In this document: piece after piece, positions 33,736 through 43,990 of the stretch | Layout: every line of letters starts with the position of its first letter | Numbering within the stretch: position 1 is the first letter of the stretch | NCBI GenBank assembly: GCA_030789695.1 | Contig: CM061141.1 | Location: forward strand, 272,645,655-272,709,654 | Direction of reading: 5' to 3' | Source: Scilla litardierei | Taxonomy: Eukaryota > Streptophyta > Magnoliopsida > Asparagales > Asparagaceae | Length of the DNA: 64,000 nucleotides | The notes under the pieces: generated by a model | The model's input: only the letters and a program-made list of their open reading frames with translations | What the model was told of the DNA's origin: nothing | Database searches by the model: none | Position numbers and translations under genes: made by a program

Positions 33736-35960
33736 TTAGACCTTTGGAAGCCAAGTCCAATTGGACTTAGACTTCCCCACATAATTATCACTATGCACGA
33801 CATTCATAAAATAAGAATTCATATAAACTTGTTTTTCATTCATGCTTGTGTCCTTTGGGCTCCAAATAGTGAAGATTTTAGGAGCCCTATTTCTATTGGG
33901 AGCATGCATGCGTTATTGATTTCTACGTGATGCATGTCGTGGATAGGCATAAGGCACATGATGAAAATTGTTCATATGACGATGTGGGTGAACATATGCA
34001 TGTGGAGGAACACGTGCGTGAGGGTGTCTCACTTGGTGTGCACGTGCCCGTGGATGTGGTGTATAAAAATCATCATATGTGTGAGCATGTGGAGTAGGAT
34101 GTGTGTTCCTACGTAGCATGGTATTTGTGTACATATAAGCATGACCCTTCTTTGGAGGTCCACCCAAAGTGGGTTTCTTTCCAAAAAAAGGTGTGTACGA
34201 GGTGGAAGCACCATTGGTAGATGAACTACCAATAGAGTGTTTGCTACCACTTGTCGAGGCAACGGAAGTTGGCCTAACAAATGTGGTAGACGTCTTGGAT
34301 GAATTTCACATCTTGTACCCCAAGCCAATGTGGTGATTGGCCGGAGGTAAGTCACTTAGGATTATATCCAAATGGTCCTTACCCTTATTGAATTGGTTAA
34401 TTCGGCCCAATGTGCACTCATATTTCTCGGTGAGAGAACGCATAGAAGCATCCAAAGTGGATACTTGCGATGTGATCACATAAACACGAGATTTGAGATT
34501 CTCATTCTCAATACTCAAAGTTAAGTTTTGAGAAGTCAAATCCGCTATCTTATGTTCCTCCGGATCATCAATGTGAACATGTTCAAGTTGAGATTTGAGA
34601 TCTACAATCTCATTTCTCAAGTCTTTAACAACGGTGTCGTTGTTGATGACGATAGGTTTAGGCGAGGTTTGGAGACTAACTAACTCATCTTTGGTCTTAG
34701 TATAACGATTTACTAATTTAGAATATTTAGACCAAATTTGCTCATTAGCTAATCTAAGGTCGTCCATTGTTACCTCATCGCCTTCATCCTCGCTATCATC
34801 GGAGGAAGACTCTTGAACTTGCTTCTCTCTAGCCATGAAGCACATGTGTGCTTGCTCCACTTGCTCATCGTCCGACTCTCCACTTGATGAATCCTCGGAG
34901 TCGATGAATGTCCCGACAAGCCCTTTCTTGTACCCCTTTTTGTACTTCTTGGACTTGTCGAACTTTGACGCCTTCCACTTTTCCTTTTGCTTATTTTATG
35001 GACAATCCGCTTTCATGTGTCCTGGCTTGTTGCATTTAAAGCACAAAGGAGAAGAGGCGTTAGAAGAACTAAACTTTGATTTGTTCTTGAAATTACCTTT
35101 CCGGAGAACCGGTTGAACTTCTTTGCCATGAGAGCAATGGACTCCAAGTCCAACTCTTCTTCCGATTCTTCATCATCGGTAGATGTGGATGTGGATGAAG
35201 CGGCCTTGAACTCAATCGCCATTTTCTTTGGCTCGTCTTGCTTCAAGTAGGACTTCATCTTGTCCTGCAACTTAAGTTTGCTATCCTTGCGTACCTCATA
35301 AGACATTAAGGTACCCATTAGTTGGATAACGGTATACTTACTCATATCATTACCTTCCTCGATGGCGAAGGTATGTTTCTCCCAACAAGAAGGAAGTCCA
35401 TCGATGATCTTCGAGACTTTCTCCTTTTGGGTGTAGGTCTTACCGAGAGCCTCCAACTCGTTGGTGATGTCGACGAAGCGAGCGTAGTACTCCTTCATCT
35501 TCTCACCCTGATGCATATGAAATAACTCGTAATCTTTATTAACAACAACGAGTTTAGAGTCTCTTACCCTACTCGTTCCTTCATGCAAGATGAGGAGGGA
35601 GTTCCAGATTTGATATGCACTCTTACATGTGCATATCCTATTAAAGTCCTCGGGCTCCAAGGCACATTGCAAGGCGTTCATCGCCTTGGCATTGCTTACC
35701 TCCGCGGCGACCTCCGCGGTAGTCCATTTCACGAAATCTTCTTCTTCGGGCTCGACGTACTCCGTCAACGTGGATATCCACAATGGAGCACTCCGGAGGA
35801 AAGTTTTCATCCGGCATTTCCAGTACCCGTAATTGGTACCGTTGAAGAAAGGAGGCCTCGTCGAGGAGTTTCCTTCCATCACCGAAGAAGCTCCTTCACG
35901 ATTCCTGAAGGTGCTGTAGTCTGAAGGTGGACGAACGCTTTTGTTGTCGTTGGAAGACAT
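33736..35960 (-). pseudogene. Element C gag
   Basis: Homologous to F gag along its length. The ATG is at 35960-35958, close to the PBS. Residues 1-270 are open (UBN2-like: WNSLLILHEG, MKEYYARFVDI). A frameshift near 35095 precedes the zinc knuckle. The acidic and coiled-coil part is open at 34860-34306, where a TGA replaces Gly, and another stop (TAA) lies near 33908. The His-rich tail is present but shorter than in F. The end reads SNWTWLPKV and then TAA (33736-33738), the same position as in D and F. Confidence 0.86.
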
Positions 35961-35970
35961 AGCTAGGTAC

Positions 35971-35985
35971 TTGGCTCTGATACCA
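35971..35985 (-). promoter_or_regulatory. Primer-binding site of element C
   Basis: TGGTATCAGAGCCAA on the minus strand, two bases inside the LTR end at 35988. Confidence 0.9.
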
Positions 35986-35987
35986 AA

Positions 35988-37721
35988 TGTAATACCCTAC
36001 GTAGCTACTGCACAAGTACTAGAGGGGGGGTGAATAGTACTTTAACATAATTAAGAGGATAATTCCTAATTATCTTGCAAAACTCAACCAACAATGCGGA
36101 AATGCAAAAATCTAAATATAGACAACAAATAAAATGCAATCGCAAACACACGAATTAACGGGTTCGGATCCACCCAAGTCTCCCTGACTTGTTCCCGGTG
36201 ATCCTACGTCCCAAACACCCGGATCCCCTCCGGCTACTTGAGTTAGAAACCTCTAACTCAAATTTGCACTATGAAATACTTGTAGAAAACCTCTACAAAG
36301 TCAAATCATACACAAATGAAATTGTGACACCCACAAACCGGGATCACAAACCAACTCTCACAACCGAGATTAAAACACTTGCGAAAGCAATGTAAATAAA
36401 ATAAGAACTTACCGACAAAATCATATGCCTTGAGTAAAACTTACGATTTAGGGCAAAACGGATTTTCGGGAAGATGAAGAGGCACCAAACCCTAGCTCCA
36501 AGTAGATGACCAGCAATGGAGTCCTAGGTGGATGTTGGTGACCTAGAATCAAGCACTTGGCTTGGAAGGCTCACAATCAATGAATCTCTCTTTTGAAATA
36601 AGAGTGAGGGAGAGATTCTTGAATGGAAATGAATGAGCTTTGAATGAGATTTAATGCTTCTCTTTTGATCTCTAAACTTAAATTAATATCAGCCTTGAGT
36701 GCAATGAATGCAGCACTCCAAGTATATATAGGTTAGAGGAAAGAGAGCAAAAAATCGTGGCAATTAATGCTCCAACGGCTCTATTCTGAAGCAAACTAGT
36801 CGGTCAAAGAAGGATGACTGACCGACTAGTTCATCAACTAGTCGGTCGGTCAATCAACATGAACCGACTAAGAGGTGAACAGCCAAATGACAAAGTTCAG
36901 ACTTAAGGAGCTAGTCGGTCCAAGAAGACTGGCCAACCGACTAGTTTCACAACTAGTCGGTCGGTGAGTCAACTGAGACTGACTAAGAGATAAAACAAAT
37001 AGTCTGAGTACAAGTTGAATTAGTCGGTCTAAGAGCAAATGCAGACCGACTAGTTTATCAACTAATCGGTCGACAAATGTGCTTTGACCGACTAACGATA
37101 AACAGTAAGTTGGGCTGTACAGTAGAAGCTCAACTAGTCGATCTAAGAAGGATTCGTGACCGACTAGTTTCACAACTAGTCGGTCGGTGAACCTTCTTTG
37201 ACCGACTAACTGTAAACAGTAAGTGAGCTAGAATTGAGAAGGCATTCTTGTCGGTTCAAGAAGCTTTACCGACCGACTAGATTGCCATCTAGTCGGTTGG
37301 TTCTTCTTCTTGAACCAACTAACATGCACAAGAAGTCATGAATCGAAGCGCGAAGCTTCGGGAAAGATCGTATGGACTTCTACTAAGATTCTAACTCTAA
37401 GATAGGAGCGTTATGAAGATTAAAACGTAAGACCTACTCAAGGCTTAACATTCTACGAAAAGAAGCTAGAAGACATAAAATAAACTTGATGAACCGTCTT
37501 CAAAAGCTTCAATCGAATCTTCATGACTTCAATAATGATCCTTGAGCTTCAACGAAGCTTCAAGCACACGTTCACGCGCTTTGAGAAGTCTTGAGACGTC
37601 GCTTGGGATGTTCATAGAAATTTGGCGACGATCTCCATAACTGCGCTCACAAAGAGTTAGTTCACGATATTTATGTTTGTTCATCATCAAAAACCAAATC
37701 TGGGGAGTCCAATACTCAACA
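35988..37721 (-). repeat. Element C 5' LTR
   Basis: 1734 bp. The minus strand starts TGTTGAGTATTGGACTCCCC at 37721 and ends GGGTATTACA at 35988. The five-unit palindrome array lies at 36795-37320 and TATA (TATATATA) at about 36722-36731. The right edge cuts D's ORF3 at 37721/37722. Confidence 0.9.
36795..37320. repeat. CTAGTCGGTC palindrome array, C 5' LTR
   Basis: Five units at a similar spacing to F. Several mutations are confined to single arms (for example CTAGTCGATC near 37135). Confidence 0.83.
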
Positions 37722-38886
37722 GCAAGGCCGCAAGAGACTTCTTGACGGCAGTCACGTTCAGGGGAGGACCCAAGGGACGCTGATCATCAGGAGGGAGAGG
37801 AACCCCAAAGTGACGAAAGGCTAAGGTCAACAAGCAAGGATATGGAATATGTGCAGACTTGGTGGACTTCCTGATACACTCAATGGAATCCATCTTGTCT
37901 AAGATAATGCGGGCCCAATTTATCTCGCTCCCAGCAAAAAGAGCGTAGATAAGCTTCAGGAAAGGCTGAGAGAACAAGCTGGAGGAGTCGTACTTTGGGA
38001 GAAGACACGACTTCAGAACGAGATTTAGGGCCCACGCATTAGGCTTGAATGATTTCGATGGAACAACAATCATGGCGGGAGGAATGACATGGAACATCTC
38101 AGCAAGAATGGACTGGTCAAGATCGTGGATGTTATCCACGGAGATATCTGAGGGGAGCAGGCCAGAGGAGGAGACACCAAGCAACTGCCCTAAGATCTCT
38201 GTCGTGAGGACAATAGGTGTCCTCAAGACAGTGGTCTCAATGCGGTGGGTGTCATCATACTCACCCCAAACTCGATTGGCATAAAAGAGTTTGACGAGTC
38301 TAGTATAGGGATGAGGATTCGCCTTGGGATCATGACGAAGATAATCTAGGAGGTCTCTATAAAATAGGAGATCTGCGAGCTGAGGGAAGTCAGAAAACTG
38401 AACGAAATGCTCGAGAATCAACGGACAGTGCTCGATACGGTTGTATGCCGCAAGACACATCAGGTCATCGCGACACAACGAAATATCAACCCCACCCGAA
38501 GGCATGGGAGCCTTCCCCTTAGACGGACGAGAGGAAGTGCGAGGAGGAGGAGTAGGAGCCTTCTCGATAGGCCCAGACTCTGGGATATAGTCATTGTCTG
38601 AGTCAGAGGGTGGTGTGGGAGCACAGAAGGGTCCAGGAGTCAAAATCTTTTGTTTGACCTTGGACCGGGTCTTGGGCTTGGGTTGAGATGAGGGTTTGGG
38701 CTTGGAAGCGGCAGCAGTCCTCTTCTTCTTGAGAGGAGGCAAAGAGGAGGAAGGATAGGTAGGCGATGAAGGGGTCGGACGGGAAGTTTTGGTATGCCGC
38801 TTGGGAGGATTAGGGTCAGATGGAGGAGGTTCGACGGTCATGGGAGACGGACCAGAGGGACGGATAGGGATACGAGTTCTTGCCAT
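37722..38886 (-). pseudogene. Element D third ORF, putative plant transposon-protein domain (truncated)
   Basis: The open frame of 388 codons from ATG 38886-38884 is cut by C's LTR, from which the last residues of the apparent ORF come. The first 130 residues are Pro/Ser/Lys/Arg-rich with basic clusters (PPLKKKRTAAA) that could act in nuclear targeting. Residues about 135-370 look globular (CLAAYNRIEHCPLILEHF, YTRLVKLFYANRVWGEYDD, TPIVLTTEILGQLLGV). They resemble the putative plant transposon protein domain (Pfam Transposase_32 type) found in many plant repeats; this is from memory. No membrane segment is seen. It lies downstream of pol, where some SIRE elements carry an env-like ORF, and has its own promoter-like leader. 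Function unknown. Confidence 0.65.
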
Positions 38887-39400
38887 GAGATCGAGACAAG
38901 AAATCGAACGAAATCGACCTAGAATCGAGCGAAAGTCGAACGAAACGAAATTGAACGAAATTGAACCCTAAAATCTGAGAGAATGAGAGGAGATATACCA
39001 AGCGAGCCCTAGGAAGGAGGAGAGAGAGACGGCAACAGCTTACGGTAGCCAGAAACGGCAGCGCACGGCGGCCGGAGACGGCGGAGGAAGCAGAATGGTC
39101 GAGGGGTTTAGGGTTTAGGAAAGATTTCGCACCGATTAGAATGAGTTCTAATCGGTGCGGAGGAATATAAATCGATTCAGGAGACCAAAGACACAAATGC
39201 CCCTGCATATTTAGTCGGTCAAAGTTCAAGTACTGACCGACTAGGATGCAATCTAGTCGGTCGACCGATGAGCTTGGACCGACTAAATGAAAACAGCAAG
39301 AGAAGCCAAAGTTAGAGCATGAATTAGTCGGTCTGAGTTCAATCACTGACCGACTCGAACTGAAACTAGTCGGTCGGCTAATGAACTTGGACCGACTAAG
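38887..39400 (-). promoter_or_regulatory. Element D internal promoter-like cassette before ORF3
   Basis: Minus-strand order: two palindrome units with CTAGTCGGTC arms (39400-39212), ATCGATTTATATTCC (39174-39160) containing a TATA-like box, a perfect 14-bp-stem hairpin (39128-39159), a pyrimidine-rich leader with CCTAAACCCTAAACCCC (about 39123-39107), and ATG of ORF3 at 38886. The order of array then TATA is the same as in the LTR. Confidence 0.55.
39128..39159. repeat. Perfect hairpin, 14-bp stem and 4-nt loop
   Basis: CGCACCGATTAGAA (39128-39141), loop TGAG, TTCTAATCGGTGCG (39146-39159). Element C has a hairpin of different sequence at the matching place (30059-30086). Confidence 0.9.
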
Positions 39401-39625
39401 TAAGTCCAAAAATTTGAGAATTTGAAATTTTGAGTTCTCTCCAAAGAACACTTGGACGAAACATCTAAATACTCTCATACACACTTATTCTATCCCATAA
39501 ATACCAGAAAATCTTAAATCCGACGCGCAAATCGAAAATCCAATCATAAATCCAAAATATCACAACAAATCTAGCATGAGCATATAAAATATCATTATCA
39601 TGCAGGATTATAGAAAATATGAATC

Positions 39626-42600
39626 CTAAATCTCGGATTCACCCATAATCCCCAATTCTCGACGTAATCGCACAAAGGAATCTTCCTTGAGCGGATTCAT
39701 GAAAATATCGGCGATTTGCTGCTGGGTTTCAACGTACACTAAAATGATGTCCTTTTTAGCAACATGATCATCTAGAAAATGGTGACGGACATCTATGTGT
39801 TTGGTACAGGAGTGGTGTACCAGATATTGCACTTAGGTTGTCCACCATGATAGGGCAAGTATCACAGTTTATACCGAAGTCTTTAAGTGTGTGTCTCATC
39901 CAAAGAACATATGCACATGCAGCACCGGCGGAAATATATTCCGCCTCGGTGGTTGAAAGCGATACGGAATTCTGCTTCTTGGAAAACCAAGAGACAAGAG
40001 AATTTCCTATAAAATGGCAAGTGCCACTAGTACTCTTCCTGTCGGATTTGCATTCAACATAATCTGCGTCACTATATGAGATTAACTCATATGTGCTAGA
40101 CTTTGGATAAAATAATCCGTAGTCAAGTGTGTAACTTAAATAGCAAAAAATACGTTTAACCGCTACTAAGTGTGATTCCTTGGGTTGTGACTGATACTGA
40201 GCACAAACACATACAGTGAACATTATATCAGGCCTACTGACAGTAAGATATAATAAACTACCTATCATACCTCGATATAGACGAATGTCTACATCTTTGT
40301 CGCCCGTATCTTTATCAAGATGTGTAGTAGTGCTCATTGGAGTCTTCTTGCCAGAAGCATTCTCCATTCCAAATCGCCAACTCTACCGTGTACTTGGTTT
40401 GGTGGATGAAGATTCCATCGTGCATTTGGCGAATTTGGAGTCCTAAGAAATATTTAAGCTCACCCATGTGGCTCATCTCAAATTGGTCTTTCATGACATT
40501 AGAAAACTCTTCGCAAAGAGTGAAGTTAGTAGCACCGAAAATGATATCATCAACATAAATTTGAACTAAAATAATATCATGATTCGCATACTTAACAAAA
40601 AGAGTTGAATCAACCTCACCCATTTTGAAACCCAAATCCAAAAGAAAGTTCTTTAGGCGGCCATACCAAGCTCTAGGAGCTTGTCTCAAACCATAAAGTG
40701 CTACCTTAAGTTTGAAAACGTGATATGGAAATTTTTCATTTATAAAACCAGGAAGTTGAGAAACATAAACTTACTCAACAACATCTCCGTTTAAAAACGC
40801 ACTTTTTACATCCATTTGAAAGAGTTTGAAATCTTTATGGCATGCAAACGATAATAACAACCTAATAGATTCTAATCTAGCTACAAGTGCAAAGGATTCC
40901 TCGAAATCTATACCTTCCTTTTGCCTGTAGCCTTGAGCAACTAACCAAGCTTTGTTCCTGACGACGTTTTGGTTCTCGTCGGTCTTATTCTTGAAAATCC
41001 ACTTCGTTCCTATAATGGTGTGGTTCTTCGAAGGCAATGGAACTAGCTCCCAGACCTCATTCCTTTCAAACTGAATGAGTTCCTCTTCCATGGCTAGGAT
41101 CCAAGAACTATCTTCGCACGCCTCGTTGATATTCTTTGGCTCTACTGAAGAGGCAAAGGCACAATGAGCGAAGAAGTTGACTTGAGATCTTGTCTTGACA
41201 CTATCTTGTATGTTGCCAATGACTTGCTCATGGGGATGGTCACGAACTGTATGAAGCCGTTTGGGAACTCCCTGATCACTAGGAACATTCTCAAAAGAAT
41301 CATCAGTAGGGTTAGTATCAACAGAATCAATAGAATTAGATTTACCAAGAGAGTCACAAACTACTTCCATAGAATCATCATCATTGATAATTCTAGGATG
41401 GACAAAATTTTCATTGAATGAAACATGAAGAGATTCCTCGATCGTTGAGGTTCTTTTGTTGTATATCCGGTAGGCTTTGCTACGGGAGGAATATCCAACA
41501 AATATCCCCTCATCGGATCTTGGATCAAATTTGTCCAAACTACTATACATGTTTTTGATAAAACATTTTGCACCAAAAACTCGAAAATATTTAACTTGAG
41601 GCAATATACCAAACAACAATTCATAACAAGTTTGTTTGGTGCCGGGTCTCAAGAGTATCCTATTAAACACATAGCAAGCAGTATGTACCGCTTCTGCCCA
41701 AAATTGATGGCCAAGTTGGCTATCATCAAGCATCGTGCGAGCACATTCTACTAGCATCCTATTCTTTCTCTCAACAACACCATTTTGAGGGGGTGCGCGA
41801 GGAAAAGAAAAGGTGTGAGTAATATCAACTTCATCACAGAAATTTGAGAAAGACTCATTCTCAAATTCCCCTCCAAGATCACTACGAATAGTGACAATGG
41901 TGGTTCCAATGAGATTTTGTACTTTCTTAACAAATACTGTGAAGTTTTCAAAAGCATCATTTTTATTAGTTAAAGAAAATACCCAAGTAAATCTAGAAAA
42001 GTCATCAACGATGACAAGTCCATATCGAGCATTCTCTAATGAAGCAACTCTAGTTGGCCCAAAAAGATCTAGATGTAAAAGCTCTAGAGGCTGTTTAGAT
42101 GATATGCTCTTCTTAGGTTTGAATGACGATTTTAGAAGTTTGCCTCGTTGACACGAGTCACAAAAGCTTTTATTTTGAAAGGCAAGCTTAGGAAATCCTT
42201 TTATAGAGTTTAACTTGGATAGTTTAAAAAGTGTTCCAAAGTTCACATGACCAAAACGTCGATGCCATAAGTGTTGTTCACTTGTGTTGGCAATGAGACA
42301 TTGTTCATGTGATTTTGGAAGATCTAGGATATATATATCCTTATGGTGTGTGCTAGAGAATAATACATTATTATTATCTTTACTCAAAATATGACACATT
42401 CCTTTCGCAAAGCTAACTTTGTAACCCTTGTCACAAAGTTGGCTTATTGAAATAAGATTGTGATTTTAGTCTTTAACAAGGTAAACATCACTTATAAGGG
42501 GTTTAGAGGGGTTACCAACTTTTTCAACACCAATGATGGTTTGGCTCTCGTTGCCTCCAAAGACAACTCGGTTTACATTTTCAATGGGCACCACTTCGGA

Positions 42601-42663
42601 TAGCAATTGAGCTTCACCCGTCATGTGTTTTGAACACCCGCTATCAAGTATCCACCCATCCAT
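39626..42663 (-). pseudogene. Element D pol: protease, integrase, RT, RNase H
   Basis: Protease starts at about 42660 (WILDSGCSKHMTG, active-site DSG). A TAA near 42466 is followed by an open frame at 42399-40771 with GAG pre-integrase ([22 protein letters not shown]), the integrase core ([27 protein letters not shown]) and RT up to [12 protein letters not shown]. There a TAA (40771-40773) stands where C encodes Glu. RT continues at 40689 ([14 protein letters not shown], catalytic YVDD). A 5-bp deletion relative to C near 40375 and a 14-bp deletion near 39827 shift the frame within RNase H. The C-terminus PLKEDSFVRLRRELGI ends at 39626. Confidence 0.88.
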
Positions 42664-42762
42664 GGAGCTAAATTTTGATTTGTTGCTCCTTTTCTTTTTC
42701 TTGAGTACCTGACGATAAAAAATATCTTATCATGGTACCCAAGGTCATTGGGTCCTAAGAGA

Positions 42763-43990
42763 TTAGACCTTTGGAAGCCAAGTCCAATTGGACTTAGACT
42801 TCCCAACATAATCATCATTGTGCACAACATTCATGAAATAAGAATTAATATACGCTTGTTTTTCATGCATGCTAGTGTCCTTTGGGCCGCAAATAGTGAA
42901 TGTCTTGGGAGCCCTATTCCTATTGGGAGCATGCACATGTGGTTGATTTCTACGTGATGCATGTGGCCTACGAGGAAGTGGCCTAGGGTATGCATGACGT
43001 GGATAAGCATACGGCACATGATGAAATGGTGGTGGCGACATATGATATGGTGCATGATGGTAATCATTCATATAGTAATGATGTGGTGGAACATATGCAT
43101 GTGGAGGAACACGTGCATGAGTGTGTCTCAATTGGTGTGCACGTGCCCGTGGACGTAGAGCATAGAAATCATCATACGTGTGAACATGTGGAGTAGGATG
43201 TGTGTTCCTACGTGGCATAGTATTGGTGTACATAAATGCATGACCCTTCTTTGGAGGTCCACCCAAAGTGGGTTTCTTTCCAAATGGGGTTGTGTACCTA
43301 GTGGAAGCATCATTGGTAGATGAACTATCCATGGGGTCTTTACTCCCACTAGTTGAGGCATCGAAAGTTGGCTTTACAAAGGTGGTGGAAGATTTGGATG
43401 AATTTCCCTTCTTATACCCCAAGCCAATGTGATGATTGGCCGGAAGTAAGTCATTTAGGATTTTATCCAAATGGTCCTTGTCTTTGTTGAATTTATCAAT
43501 TCGGCCTAATGTGGACTCATACTTCTCGGTGAGAGAAAGTATTGAAGTATCCAAAGTGGACACTTGAGTTGTGAGTACACAAACACGAGCTTGAGATTCT
43601 CATTCTCAATACTCAAAGTTGAGTTTCGAGACATCAAATCCGCTATCTCGCATTCATCCGAATTCTCAATGTGAACATGCTCAAGTTAAGATTTGAGATT
43701 TACAATCTCATTTCTCAAGCCTTCAACAACGGTGTCGTTGTTGCTGATGATAGGCTTAGGAGAGGTTTGGAGACTAGTTAGCTCATCTTTAATCTTAGTA
43801 TATCTATTTACCAATTTAGTATACTTAGACCAAATTTGTTCGTTAGCTAATCTAAGTTCATCCATAGTTACCTCTTCACCTTCATCCTCGCTTTCATCGG
43901 AAGAGGTCTCTTGATCATGTTCATCTCTTGCCATGAAGCACATGTGTGCTTGCTCCTCTTGTTCATCATACGACTCTCCACTTGAGGAGT
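42763..43990 (-). pseudogene. Element D gag, C-terminal part
   Basis: Continues gag beyond the S2 insertion: acidic segment (CFMARDEHDQETSSDESEDE), probable coiled coil (LRLANEQIWSKYTKLVNRY), frame breaks near 43685 and 43590, a linker and the His-rich tail (YVPPHHYYMNDYHHAPYHM). It ends SNWTWLPKV and stop at 42763. Confidence 0.83.

Larger units (their letters stand above)
29878..37721 (-). mobile_element. Element C, SIRE-like copia, 3'-truncated, inside D
   Basis: 5' LTR 35988-37721 (1734 bp), PBS, gag 33736-35960, pol about 30581-33640 and the 3' cassette to 29878. Its 3' LTR is gone and its tail abuts D's 3' LTR remnant. A single deletion running from C's leader into D's LTR accounts for the layout. 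Coding regions carry stops and frameshifts. Confidence 0.85.

Noticed and set aside
37722..38886. Retrovirus-like envelope protein
   Set aside because: Position after pol invites this, but no signal peptide, transmembrane segment or coiled-coil fusion region is visible.
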